The notes below the pieces were generated by a model that saw only the letters and a program-made list of their open reading frames with translations, was not told where the DNA came from and ran no database searches. This document shows, piece by piece, positions 1 to 8,955 of a DNA stretch of 64,000 nt. Both the position numbers and the translations under genes were made by a program. Each line of letters starts with the position of its first letter. Position 1 is the stretch's first letter. Origin of the DNA: Bacterioplanoides sp965219715 (GTDB lineage Bacteria; Pseudomonadota; Gammaproteobacteria; Pseudomonadales; Oceanobacteraceae); assembly GCF_965219715.1 (NCBI RefSeq), contig NZ_OZ244785.1, positions 1,550,001 to 1,614,000 on the forward strand, read 5' to 3'.

Positions 1-554
1 CTGTTAAACCAGCGTGCCGATAAACCATCTTTTTGTTCCAAACACACAGTGACCACCCAGACAGCCGGTCGCTGGCCATTCGCTAATGGCTGTAACAGCC
101 TGCTGAGATCGGCAACCGAAACCGCCGCCCGGCGATTACTGCCACAGTCGTTAGGATCCCATTCGAGCGGTGCTTCCTGATAACGTAAACGTGTAATCGC
201 TACTTGTGGCATTTCCTGATCGTTATTGTTGTCCCGACTCCAGAGTTCCTCTGCCAGATTTTTATACTGATCGTGATTCACCTGCTTTTGCGCATCCGCG
301 AGATTATTCTCAACATCAAAGTCAGTTAAATCCCGCTGTGAAGAAACCAGCCACACCAGATCTTCACTTAATTGCTGCAAACGCTGCTGCTGATAACCCG
401 GCTGTGCTAAATCCACCAGTGCCAACGACAAAATCATCGCGGCCAGTAAAATCACGCTGATTTCAACTTCAGCAACACCACGTTGTTTATCGTATTGCGG
501 TCGACAACGCTGTTGCTTATAACGCTGATCAGCTCGTTGCTGGCACAAGTTCAT
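1..554 (-). CDS. TadF/TadE-like pseudopilin, 3' end outside window
   Basis: Partial gene, last visible member of the Tad operon. The ATG (552-554) lies 5 bases after the stop of the upstream tadE-like gene, with AAGGTG in the gap as ribosome site. The visible 184 codons stay open to the left edge. Residues about 24-50 carry a TadE/F-type N-terminal segment, RGVAEVEISVILLAAMILS, with the Glu typical of pseudopilins followed by a hydrophobic stretch. The rest is soluble and Gln-rich. In Tad systems TadE and TadF are minor pseudopilins processed by the prepilin peptidase and needed for Flp fibre assembly. Which of TadE, TadF or TadG it is cannot be settled without the missing C terminus. Confidence 0.75.
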   Translation of the reverse strand, partial: MNLCQQRADQRYKQQRCRPQYDKQRGVAEVEISVILLAAMILSLALVDLAQPGYQQQRLQQLSEDLVWLVSSQRDLTDFDVENNLADAQKQVNHDQYKNLAEELWSRDNNNDQEMPQVAITRLRYQEAPLEWDPNDCGSNRRAAVSVADLSRLLQPLANGQRPAVWVVTVCLEQKDGLSARWFN

Positions 555-558
555 CACC

Positions 559-1065
559 TTAATTCCCCGGGTTAGCATCGACAGGAATCACCAGTAAGCG
601 GCGAAAGGTAAAAGACAGGTTATTCCAGCCAAAACCGGCAACAACTTCAAACGCTGACAAAGTAGCAGAGCTGGTAAACTCCCAGGTTAATAATGCACAG
701 CAGCTGTTACTACTGTCCCAACCGGCATTACCCGCCGGATTCGCTGCCAGAATTTGTTCACGATCGAGAAAATAGCTTCCTTCAGGCGCTCCGTTTTTAA
801 TATCGATATCCGCCAACAGCCATTGATCCTGCTTCACTTGTTGCCAGATTTCCTGAGCCTGATCTTCCGGCAAAATATTAAGCTGACGTAAATCCGGCTT
901 GGACAATAATTGACGATTCACTTCTTCAACGGCTTCCGCCAACAAAGATCGCACTAATAACTGACGACCAAGGTCCAGCATTAACACCAGCGTAAACAGA
1001 ATGATCGGCAATAAAATTAATAAGCCGATGGAGCCGGAGCCACGCTGACCAGTGAACGACGTCAT
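559..1065 (-). CDS. tadE: TadE-like pilus pseudopilin
   Basis: A 168-residue protein with a short polar leader, Gly-Ser-Gly-Ser around residues 9-12 and a hydrophobic helix at about 13-33 (IGLLILLPIILFTLVLMLDL). The remainder is periplasmic and has a CC pair near residue 122. This layout is that of TadE/TadG-like proteins, minor pseudopilins anchored in the inner membrane. The classical Glu after the cleavage site is not seen here, so the exact subtype is uncertain. The start overlaps the tadD stop by 4 bases, which implies translational coupling. It follows tadD as in other tad loci. Confidence 0.7.
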   Translation of the reverse strand: MTSFTGQRGSGSIGLLILLPIILFTLVLMLDLGRQLLVRSLLAEAVEEVNRQLLSKPDLRQLNILPEDQAQEIWQQVKQDQWLLADIDIKNGAPEGSYFLDREQILAANPAGNAGWDSSNSCCALLTWEFTSSATLSAFEVVAGFGWNNLSFTFRRLLVIPVDANPGN

Positions 1066-1979
1066 AATGACCCCGCCGCGTGATTTAAACGCTCACGAAA
1101 CTGCTGATAGATATCCAGCTGTTGTTGCTGCTCTGCCGGCGATAACGGGCTTAACCACTTCAGTGCCTGCTGTTGGTCATTTTGCAGGCCATAACTCAAC
1201 GCCAATAACTGGCGCAGTGGTAAGGCACAGGTCGATTGCTGGCAACCTGGTAAAAGTAATGCCTGGGCTTTATCACTCTGTTGCTTTAATAAATAACTCA
1301 GCGCCAGGTTATAACGGTACGGCCAATGTTCAGGATCGCCCAACAGTAAGCGTTGATAAAGTTGTTGTGCCAGATCAGGCTGGCCACGCAGCGTTAACAG
1401 ATGCGCCTGCAGTGAATAACAATGATTAAATTGCGGCTGTAATGCTTGATTATTTAATGCCGGAGATGTGTCTAACCATAACCAGGCCTGCTCCGCTGCA
1501 GCGCTGTTGGCCTGTTCATCATCCAAACTCTGAGCATCAAGCAGGCTTACAGCACGAATACAGCGCCAGTTCATCAGCCCGTTATAACGCTGTGCAATCA
1601 GCTCCTGCTGCTGTTTATCCGCCATTACATGCGATAACGGCAAACGACGCTCTGCTTCGGATAACAGTGCCATCGCATGGGTAAACTGCTGGTTTTTGCG
1701 ATATAACCAGAATAATGCCGTACGATGTTCACCATTAACTGAGTTATCACTGTTACCGTATTTATCCAACTGGCTTTTATGCATATCAATCGCCAGCTGA
1801 TAAAAGCCGCTGCGTTCCGCTTTTTCCGCCAGCGTGAATACCTGCTGCTGTCCCTGTATTTGCTGCTGTTGTGAAACAACGGCTGTCTTTCCCGGAGTGG
1901 AACTACAACTGCTGATAACCAGCAATAAAGCCGCCGCTGCAATCAAACGGTAAACAACAAACCGACGAGTTAAATGCAT
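1062..1979 (-). CDS. tadD: TadD-like TPR lipoprotein of Tad pilus system
   Basis: A 305-residue protein with a lipoprotein signal peptide: hydrophobic residues 11-24, then lipobox VISSC with Cys near residue 25. The body is alpha-helical and Gln/Leu-rich, with TPR-like repeats such as the A..LY..LL..DP..W..R.NLA pattern near residues 205-235. In Aggregatibacter and Caulobacter tad loci TadD is an outer-membrane-associated TPR lipoprotein that acts in assembly or localisation of the secretion channel. The stop/start overlaps with tadC (1 base) and the tadE-like gene (4 bases) put it in the same operon. The call rests on position, lipobox and TPR character rather than on long sequence motifs. 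Confidence 0.78.
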   Translation of the reverse strand: MHLTRRFVVYRLIAAAALLLVISSCSSTPGKTAVVSQQQQIQGQQQVFTLAEKAERSGFYQLAIDMHKSQLDKYGNSDNSVNGEHRTALFWLYRKNQQFTHAMALLSEAERRLPLSHVMADKQQQELIAQRYNGLMNWRCIRAVSLLDAQSLDDEQANSAAAEQAWLWLDTSPALNNQALQPQFNHCYSLQAHLLTLRGQPDLAQQLYQRLLLGDPEHWPYRYNLALSYLLKQQSDKAQALLLPGCQQSTCALPLRQLLALSYGLQNDQQQALKWLSPLSPAEQQQQLDIYQQFRERLNHAAGSL

Positions 1980-2974
1980 TAACCTTCTCCACTTAACTGA
2001 CGAATTAACATAATAAAAGCCGGTCCAGCTAATAGCGCAACCAATGGCAAAATAATAAATACCATTAATGGCACAGACATTTGTGCCGGCACTTTTGCCA
2101 TGCGCTCTTCCAGTGCCAGGCCATGAATCGTACGGCTGTGACCGGCGAGTTCTCGCAAACCTTCCGCCAGTGGCGTACCATAATCATCTGCCTGAGCGAT
2201 TAACCAACTCAACTGGCGTAAATCATCCAGCGGTAAGCGTTGTGCTAATTCATTAAACGCATGACTGCGACTATTAGTAATTCGCAGGTCGTCACTTAAC
2301 GCGGCAAAGTGTTTGGCTAATGCCGGATTAACCGCACGCATCTCTTCGCCGATCCGTGCCAGCGCAGCATCAATACTTAAACCGGCCTCAAGGCACAAAG
2401 CCAATAAATCAAATACCTGAGGCAACTGACCCTGTAAACGCCGGGCGCGATCACGACAGAACAATCCGAATAATGCTTCGGGAATTAAATTGGCAATCAC
2501 CATGGCAATAATCAGCAACAGAAAATCCATTGCTTTCTGCCCCTCCGGCCAAAGCCAAAGTGCAGCAATCACAGCAGTGATGATTTTACTGAGCCAGAAA
2601 TAACGGCCAAGAATCACCAGACTGGTCTGACCAGCTTCATTACCCGGGTGAATAAAACCCGCTTGTCTCGCTAAAACAATTTGCGCTGGCGGTAACCGGA
2701 AACGACCGTCGAGCCAGGCAACAAAATTTTTAAATGCCTGGACAACAACCGCGATTTGCTCATTCTGATTGCCCGACAGTGGGCTTACCGAAATCGTCTG
2801 CAGTCCATTGGCACTGTCTTTATTCGGTTCCGCATCAATATTCTGTAACTGCAACAGTTTTTGTCGCCGCTGCTGATTTTGCAGCTGTTGATACACAGCA
2901 AAACCAATCAACAATGCTCCGGCAATTAACAGCAATATGGCAATGGACGAGGTACTCATGACTGTATCCGGCAT
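1979..2974 (-). CDS. tadC: TadC, Tad pilus inner-membrane platform protein
   Basis: A 331-residue membrane protein with a type II secretion F (T2SSF) domain. One TM helix lies near residues 9-29, a pair near 130-170, and a last one near 300-325. The motif FDLLALCLEAGLSIDAALARI at about 185-205 is typical of TadC. TadB and TadC form the inner-membrane platform that couples the TadA ATPase to Flp extrusion. A second in-frame ATG lies five codons in (2959), so the N terminus could be slightly shorter. The start shares a base with the tadB stop. Confidence 0.92.
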   Translation of the reverse strand: MPDTVMSTSSIAILLLIAGALLIGFAVYQQLQNQQRRQKLLQLQNIDAEPNKDSANGLQTISVSPLSGNQNEQIAVVVQAFKNFVAWLDGRFRLPPAQIVLARQAGFIHPGNEAGQTSLVILGRYFWLSKIITAVIAALWLWPEGQKAMDFLLLIIAMVIANLIPEALFGLFCRDRARRLQGQLPQVFDLLALCLEAGLSIDAALARIGEEMRAVNPALAKHFAALSDDLRITNSRSHAFNELAQRLPLDDLRQLSWLIAQADDYGTPLAEGLRELAGHSRTIHGLALEERMAKVPAQMSVPLMVFIILPLVALLAGPAFIMLIRQLSGEG

Positions 2975-4149
2975 CAGCGGCCACCTCCAATCACCATTAA
3001 GCGAATCAGAAATAAGCCAAATGCAATGCTGCCCAGGCTATAAGCCAGCAATTGCTGACCACTGGCATCGTCGAGTAAAAACTCCAGGTGGCCCGGATTC
3101 AGCCAGGCCAGCGCAGACAACATCAGAATAGGAATGGCAGCAACCACGTTAGCCGATAAACGAGGTTCACTGGTCAGCGCATCCAGTTTATGTTTGGCCC
3201 GCTGAGCTTCTTTTAATTGCGCACTCTGGCGCGCCAATACCTGAGCCAGACGACCACCGGTTTGCAGATTCAGTAATAACGTCATGCCAAAAAACCGGTA
3301 GCTGATCAGCGGCAAACGTAGCCCGGCTAACTCAATGACCTGCTCAGGTGGATCACCGATTCGTAATCGCGACAGCAACCACTCCAGTTCACGGGCAAGA
3401 ATAATCCGACCCAGCGAATCATCGTCAATGGCAGCATCAACATCCGCCGCCGATGATAATTGTGCGACCACCTGAGACAAAGCCTGATGAATACCCATAC
3501 CGGCAGAAACGGCACGTGCCAATTGCTCCAGCGCTTGCGGTAATGCCTGCTCACAAGCCTGCATACTCTGTTGCAAACGACGCTGTAAACGCCAGAACAA
3601 AATAATCAGTGCTGAGAAAAAACCCATCACAACCGCAGTGATTAATTTAACCAGCATAAATTCTGTTGGCAGTTTTACCCAGACCAATAAAAATAGCGGT
3701 AGCGCCATAGCAATTGACGTTAGCCACTGGCGTTGCAACCACTGCGATAAACTGCGTTGCTGTGGTGGCAGAATTAACTGCAGCTGCAATAATTTTCCCT
3801 GAAAATAATGATTCAGGCGCGAAGCCGCAGCCGGACGGTATTTTTCCAACTGACGATAAAGGCCCCGCAAAGGTGCGGCAATAAAACTGAATGCCGATAA
3901 ATCCTGATTATCGGCAAACGGGTCTGCCTGATTCTGGCCTGCCAGAGATAACAACGACGCAGTACTTTGCCCGGAACCGGCAATCTGTGCGCCGGCACTA
4001 TCACCTGACGTATCCAGTTGCTGAATATCCCGTAAGCGCTGCTGACGCTGCTGCTGTGCCTGAAACTGACGATAATACATCACCAGCAATGCCATACCGG
4101 CCAGCGATAATAACCAGGGGCTGTTACTGACCCAGTTGAAAAAACTCAT
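2974..4149 (-). CDS. tadB: TadB, Tad pilus inner-membrane platform protein
   Basis: A 391-residue T2SSF-domain protein. An N-terminal TM helix (about residues 8-25) is followed by a Gln-rich linker, then TM helices near 145-160 and 165-185. The cytoplasmic T2SSF segment includes LPQALEQLARAVSAGMGIHQ at about 203-222, and closing TM helices lie near 340-385. With TadC it forms the platform of the Flp secretion machine. The gene overlaps tadA by 4 bases (ATGA) and tadC by 1 base, so the three core motor genes are translationally coupled. Confidence 0.92.
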   Translation of the reverse strand: MSFFNWVSNSPWLLSLAGMALLVMYYRQFQAQQQRQQRLRDIQQLDTSGDSAGAQIAGSGQSTASLLSLAGQNQADPFADNQDLSAFSFIAAPLRGLYRQLEKYRPAAASRLNHYFQGKLLQLQLILPPQQRSLSQWLQRQWLTSIAMALPLFLLVWVKLPTEFMLVKLITAVVMGFFSALIILFWRLQRRLQQSMQACEQALPQALEQLARAVSAGMGIHQALSQVVAQLSSAADVDAAIDDDSLGRIILARELEWLLSRLRIGDPPEQVIELAGLRLPLISYRFFGMTLLLNLQTGGRLAQVLARQSAQLKEAQRAKHKLDALTSEPRLSANVVAAIPILMLSALAWLNPGHLEFLLDDASGQQLLAYSLGSIAFGLFLIRLMVIGGGR

Positions 4150-5690
4150 CCGAAGTTTTCTCCGGATGGCTGGGTATTAAAACCGCTACTGTTGCTGGAT
4201 AAGCGATTAACCAGAGCCTGTAATTCGTCACCCAGTCCCATGGTACGGGCACGCTCCATTAATGCCGGACGCAGATTCTGATGCTGATAACTCGGAGTTT
4301 CCTGCGGATTATTATCGTTACTTTTGTATTGCCATAAGGTTTGCAATGTGACGGTATCCCCTTCGATACCGATTACTTCAACAATGGCGGTTACCCGGCG
4401 GACACCATCGCGATCACGATTCACCTGAACAATCATATCCAGTGCACTGACCATCTGACGGCGAATCGCCACCAATGGCACATTCGCCTGCTGCATCAAT
4501 AATAAATTCTCCAGACGAATAAGAGCATCACCCGGGCTGTTGGCGTGCAACGTTGACATTGAACCATCGTGGCCGGTGTTCATCGCCTGCATCATATCGA
4601 ACGCTTCGTTGGAACGAACCTCACCCAAAACAATACGATCCGGGCGCATCCGCAGCGCATTAACCAATAATTGCTGTTGATTAATACCACCACCACCTTC
4701 GAGCGACGGTGGACGGGTTTCCAGTCGCACCACATGAGGTTGTTGTAATGCCAGTTCGGCTGCGTCTTCAATGGTTACAATACGCTCGTCGCCACCAATA
4801 TGACGTGATAACGCATTGAGTAACGAAGTTTTACCCGCACCGGTTCCACCGGAAATCAGAATATTCGCGCGCGATGCCGTAGCAATTTTTAACAGCTGCG
4901 CCATTTCCGCAGTCATCGACCCCAGGCTTACCAGATGGTCTAAATCAAAACCGTCACGATTAAATTTACGAATCGAAATACTGGTGCCGTCCAGTGCCAG
5001 CGGCGGGATAATAATATTTACCCGGCTGCCGTCTTCTAAACGTGCATCCACCATCGGATTACTTTCATCGATACGACGACCAATAGCCGCAGCAATACGA
5101 CGGGCCACGTGTTTTACATGGGCTTCATCGTGAAACTGCACACCGGCTGGCTGTAATTTACCGCGACGTTCAACGTAAACCTGAAACGGACCATTCACCA
5201 GAACATCGGCAACCGTCGGGTCATCTAATAATGCCTGAATCGGTCCTAAGCCCAACATGTCATCGAGCAAAGCATCGGCCAGCTGTTGCTGATCCTGTGC
5301 GGTTAACGGCAATTTTCGCTGACTGGCTAATTCACCCGATTCACGAATAATACGTGCCCGTAATGCCGCACGATTTAATCTCAGTACCACGGAGGCATCG
5401 AGGCGCTCCAGCAATAATAAACGCAATTCGTTTAATAACGGCGACATGGCGGCCGTTGGCGCTGCCGCAACAGAAGTATTTTTATCAGCGGCCATTAGCT
5501 GGCCAATTGTATTAACAGTGTTTGCCGCATTGACACTGTTTGCTCCATCAACAGCGCTTGCAGATTCTGGAGTGCTATTTAAATCGGCTTCGCGTGCACC
5601 AACAGATGCGCCCTCTTTAACGCCCACGTTTTCTGTAGTGGCTGCGGTTGCGGCTTTGCCGGGTGACGAATCAGAACGACGACCAAACAT
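4146..5690 (-). CDS. tadA: TadA/CpaF secretion ATPase
   Basis: A 514-residue hexameric ATPase of the type II/IV secretion (VirB11/GspE) superfamily that powers Flp pilus extrusion from the cytoplasmic face. The Walker A motif GGTGAGKTS is near residue 280. The Walker B/Asp-box segment RIVLGEVRSNEAFDMMQAMN is near 350-370, followed by the His-box motif NTGHDGSMSTLHANSP. The N-terminal domain has the CpaF pattern LGLGPIQALLDDPTVADVLVNG. The first about 85 residues are an Ala/Thr/Asn-rich low-complexity extension not usual for the family; its role is unknown. The ATG shares a base with the tadZ stop (TGATG). Confidence 0.96.
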   Translation of the reverse strand: MFGRRSDSSPGKAATAATTENVGVKEGASVGAREADLNSTPESASAVDGANSVNAANTVNTIGQLMAADKNTSVAAAPTAAMSPLLNELRLLLLERLDASVVLRLNRAALRARIIRESGELASQRKLPLTAQDQQQLADALLDDMLGLGPIQALLDDPTVADVLVNGPFQVYVERRGKLQPAGVQFHDEAHVKHVARRIAAAIGRRIDESNPMVDARLEDGSRVNIIIPPLALDGTSISIRKFNRDGFDLDHLVSLGSMTAEMAQLLKIATASRANILISGGTGAGKTSLLNALSRHIGGDERIVTIEDAAELALQQPHVVRLETRPPSLEGGGGINQQQLLVNALRMRPDRIVLGEVRSNEAFDMMQAMNTGHDGSMSTLHANSPGDALIRLENLLLMQQANVPLVAIRRQMVSALDMIVQVNRDRDGVRRVTAIVEVIGIEGDTVTLQTLWQYKSNDNNPQETPSYQHQNLRPALMERARTMGLGDELQALVNRLSSNSSGFNTQPSGENFG

Positions 5691-6985
5691 CAGCTACCCC
5701 GGTTTAATAAGCGTTGCAGAATGCCGGATTCACGTTGCACAGACGGTGTTAACGCCAACCAGTCGTCAATAAAACGATTCACCTGTTTGCTTAAACGGCT
5801 TTGATCAATATTCGGTATGTCTGCCATCAATTGCTTTAAGGCAGACTTATCATGATCCAGTGCGCTCAGTGGTGTTTTAGTAAACGGATTAATTGCCGCC
5901 ATATCCTCAACCGTTACAGCGGCAGCGTTATAAGGCTGGTTTACCAGCAGGTGTACTTTGTTTAATAAACCATGCTGCTGATAAAAATCCTGCAATCGCT
6001 TTAATTCACGTGCAGCCGATGGATGTGGGTGTGTCACCAGGACAATATGATCGGCATTTTTTAACAGCTCCAGCGCCATTGGTGTGGTGTTATGCGCTGC
6101 AGGCAAATCCCAGCACAAAGCACTGAATTGTGGAGCAAGCTTGACGGTTAGCGCATTAATAACGCCTGATTTCTGTAATAACTGGTTTTGCTTTCCGGCG
6201 GCGTTAACGTCCACCACAGAGCTGAACAAGGTCAAACGAGAATGTAGTTCACTGCCAGCCCGCTGGACCAATAAATCATCCGCTGCATCCGGGTCAGCCA
6301 ATAAACTGGCAAATGCTGCATTCGCCGGACTGTTTAAATAAATATCGAGACTGCCCGCGCTGTCGAGATCCAGCAGAGCTAAATGCATGCCTGGGTCACG
6401 ACTCAGCTTACCAGCAACCAGCGCGGCAATTAAACTGCAACCAATTCCGGAATGGGTCGCGGTAATCACCATATTACGGCCACGCGGTGCAGCCGGGCGC
6501 AGTGTATCGCTTTCCCGCACACTGTTATGAACGCCGTTATAGCCATCGTTATGCGCTTGATCATCATGAAAGCGACTGTGAGGTTCACTCAGACGACGTA
6601 ATTGTGCCCGCAATTGCACTTCATCAACCGGTAACACCAGATAATCATCAACGCCCAGCGACATCAGCTGGCGATAAAACCCCAGATCATCGCGTTGGCC
6701 CAACAATAAAACCCGGGTACTGGCCTGACAGACTTCAGCCAACTGTGCCAGACCCTCAATCGGGTCTGAGGAATTAACCGGATCACTGATATCAACAATT
6801 AATAATTCCGGTGAGCTGTAGCTGCGATAATATTCAATCGCCCGGCTTAATGCGCTGGCCGATTTATTCGTCGCCTGGCTAACAGGAATAATGGTCAGCT
6901 CAAGGGCCGCACAAGCCAGCGCGGCTTGTGTCAGAGTCTGTTCTTCCTGCTTGCTGTTTACAAAACCGTGTAGTTGCTGGGTCAT
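5690..6985 (-). CDS. tadZ: TadZ/CpaE pilus-assembly ATPase-like protein
   Basis: A 431-residue protein counted from the ATG at 6983-6985, chosen because GGAA lies 8 bases upstream and the preceding gene stops 2 bases away. A longer in-frame reading would overlap that gene by about 120 bases. The N-terminal half resembles an atypical receiver domain (LLLGQRDDLGFYRQLMSLGV). The second half is a MinD/ParA-like domain starting MVITATHSGIGCSLIAALVA near residue 180, then LALLDLDSAGSLD. The P-loop lacks the usual KGG..GK lysines, as is common in TadZ/CpaE, so nucleotide binding is doubtful. TadZ places the Tad machine at its cell site, often a pole. Confidence 0.9.
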   Translation of the reverse strand: MTQQLHGFVNSKQEEQTLTQAALACAALELTIIPVSQATNKSASALSRAIEYYRSYSSPELLIVDISDPVNSSDPIEGLAQLAEVCQASTRVLLLGQRDDLGFYRQLMSLGVDDYLVLPVDEVQLRAQLRRLSEPHSRFHDDQAHNDGYNGVHNSVRESDTLRPAAPRGRNMVITATHSGIGCSLIAALVAGKLSRDPGMHLALLDLDSAGSLDIYLNSPANAAFASLLADPDAADDLLVQRAGSELHSRLTLFSSVVDVNAAGKQNQLLQKSGVINALTVKLAPQFSALCWDLPAAHNTTPMALELLKNADHIVLVTHPHPSAARELKRLQDFYQQHGLLNKVHLLVNQPYNAAAVTVEDMAAINPFTKTPLSALDHDKSALKQLMADIPNIDQSRLSKQVNRFIDDWLALTPSVQRESGILQRLLNRGS

Positions 6986-6986
6986 A

Positions 6987-7589
6987 TTAATTTCCAATGG
7001 TACTGCCGGTCGTGGTACGACGTTCCAACGGCTGGTTTTCACGACTGACTTCCAGCGCTTTAAGTGCAGAAATTCCGTCCAGTGATTTATCCGCTGGCGG
7101 AGCAATCACTAATTGTTTCGGGTTGGCCATCTGCATCAAATTATTACGGTTAGCGCAGCCGAAGTGATCGGCTCTGCACACGCGGATCTTGGCCATAAAC
7201 CACTCAATGCGTACTTCAAGCAGGCGCTCGTTGTCTGCCTGATTCTTCTTAGCCGCTAATTTTTTGCCTGGCTTTAAGTCATAACGCAGCTGCAATTGTG
7301 AATCCTTGATGCCTGCGCGTTTCAGCTCAGCAATAACTTTTCGACTATCACCGTCAAACCCTTTTAACGGAATCAGCATTAGCGAAAATTCCTGAAGTTG
7401 TTGTTGCGACATCAGAAACTGGTTCAATTCTGTTTTTTGTAACGGCCATACAAACGATTGTTGCTGAACCTCTACACCACTACCGGAGTGGCGCAGCTCT
7501 GCCTGAGCAAACAACGGCAGTAACAATTGCAACACCAGAGCCAGAGTAATCAGACACTGGGACATAATTTTTTTAGTAAACATCATCAT
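6987..7589 (-). CDS. CpaD-like periplasmic pilus-assembly protein
   Basis: About 200 residues. The preferred start is ATG at 7587-7589, with GGATAA about 5 bases upstream; a TTG start four codons earlier is possible. A signal peptide covers about the first 30 residues and ends LLLPLFAQA, read as a signal peptidase I site, with no lipobox Cys. Near the C terminus FGCANRNNLMQMANPKQLV matches the signature of CpaD (FGC..N...M..P..LV), an outer-membrane protein that supports the CpaC secretin in Caulobacter. The position between the secretin and tadZ genes fits. What is odd is that the lipid anchor known for Caulobacter CpaD is missing. The assignment rests on one motif plus position. Confidence 0.72.
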   Translation of the reverse strand: MMMFTKKIMSQCLITLALVLQLLLPLFAQAELRHSGSGVEVQQQSFVWPLQKTELNQFLMSQQQLQEFSLMLIPLKGFDGDSRKVIAELKRAGIKDSQLQLRYDLKPGKKLAAKKNQADNERLLEVRIEWFMAKIRVCRADHFGCANRNNLMQMANPKQLVIAPPADKSLDGISALKALEVSRENQPLERRTTTGSTIGN

Positions 7590-7617
7590 GCGGTTATCCA
7601 ATAAAACGGCACATCAA

Positions 7618-8955
7618 TTAATAAATAAAATCCGGGTTACCCCATAGACGAATGGTGCTGTCTGTCGTTTTTCCTGTCGCGTTTTTATGGCTTTTGCCCC
7701 ACAACATTTGTTCGAACAAAGAATTGGCTTTTAACCCTTCGCCAGGAAGCACAAATTCATTGGCCTGCTGTGGCTCAACGGCATAAGCACTTACGATAAT
7801 GACCAGTTCCGTTTCTTCTCGACGGAATTCCTGACTGCGGAACAAGGCGCCCAACACCGGAATATCACCAAGAAACGGCAGTTTGTTAATGGTGCTGACA
7901 TCATTTGCCTGAATTAATCCAGCCAAAGCAAAACTTTCACCCGACTGCAGCTCGATGGTGCTTTCCGCACTGCGCACCTGCAGTGACGGTAACTGCAAAT
8001 TACGCCCTTCAACCTGTACTTCCGTGGATAAATTAGAAACCTCCGGACGTACTTTTAAACGGATACGGTTGCCTTCCAAAACGGTTGGCTGCATATCGAG
8101 TTTGATACCAAATTCGCGGAAATCGATACTGTAGGTATCCAATTGAGGCAGAGGAATCGCATAAGGGTATTCACCACCAGCATGGAAATGAGCGGTTTCA
8201 CCGCTGAGTGCAGTCAGATTTGGCTCCGCTAACACTTTTGCTAAACCTTCATTTGCCATCGCCTGCAAGACACCGGATAGCGGATCCTGACCGAAATCCA
8301 GTTCGCGGGTGCTGAGTGTCACCAATCGACGATCAAACGCGATGCTGCCATTAATTAAGGTTCCCCAGCGAATACCCAACTGGTGGCCCACTTCGCGTTT
8401 AACTTCAGCAATACGCAGACGAATATTCACCTGCTTCGCCATATCGACTTTAATGCGGTTTATCACCTCACCGTTTTCAGCAACAAAGCCCTTGGCCATG
8501 GCCACCGCGGCTTCAATCGTCAGGCTGGAATCCACCAGGCCAGTTAACAGAATATTGTTACCCTGGGCGCTGGCGTTTACCTGATTTTTTCCCTGATCAG
8601 ATAACTCTTGTTGCAACTGGCTGTTTAATTGTTCCAGGTTGTGACGTACTTCGATCTGACGCTGGTAAATGGTGCGCTGCTTACTGTCGAGTACAAATAT
8701 TTCGGTAACGCCTGGCTTTTTTGCAAAAACAAATAACGAACGACTCGCCGGTAACTGGTAGTTAGCCACCGAAGAATCAGAAATAAATACCGTTTTGGCG
8801 TCGCCATTTAACCGGATTAATTCACCCTTCCCGACATTCAGTGCCAGCGGTTTCCCTGCAGCCTGCGTTATTGAAGACAATCCGAGTAAACCCATTAACA
8901 GAACAAATACGCTAACGGCTGAATACATTTTTTGGTGTAACTGCTTATAAACCAC
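7618..8955 (-). CDS. cpaC: CpaC/RcpA outer-membrane secretin of Tad pilus
   Basis: About 445 residues forming the gated outer-membrane ring for Flp export. A signal peptide (MYSAVSVFVLLMGLLG...) is followed by the secretin N-terminal domain (LNVGKGELIRLNGDAKTVFI), a BON-like segment (NNILLTGLVDSSLTIEAAVA) and the secretin core. The core includes LQSGESFALAGLIQ and the closing KLPFLGDIPVLGALFRS. The start is uncertain. GTG at 8953-8955 has AGGTG 4 bases upstream and overlaps cpaB by 11 bases. ATG at 8926-8928 gives a cleaner signal peptide but no ribosome site, and GTG at 8979 is also open. Either way the gene is coupled to cpaB. Confidence 0.93.
   Translation of the reverse strand: MVYKQLHQKMYSAVSVFVLLMGLLGLSSITQAAGKPLALNVGKGELIRLNGDAKTVFISDSSVANYQLPASRSLFVFAKKPGVTEIFVLDSKQRTIYQRQIEVRHNLEQLNSQLQQELSDQGKNQVNASAQGNNILLTGLVDSSLTIEAAVAMAKGFVAENGEVINRIKVDMAKQVNIRLRIAEVKREVGHQLGIRWGTLINGSIAFDRRLVTLSTRELDFGQDPLSGVLQAMANEGLAKVLAEPNLTALSGETAHFHAGGEYPYAIPLPQLDTYSIDFREFGIKLDMQPTVLEGNRIRLKVRPEVSNLSTEVQVEGRNLQLPSLQVRSAESTIELQSGESFALAGLIQANDVSTINKLPFLGDIPVLGALFRSQEFRREETELVIIVSAYAVEPQQANEFVLPGEGLKANSLFEQMLWGKSHKNATGKTTDSTIRLWGNPDFIY

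Noticed and set aside
6987..7105. 40-residue N-terminal extension of TadZ
   Set aside because: It would overlap the upstream CpaD-like gene by about 120 bases, whereas an ATG with a good ribosome site lies right after that gene.
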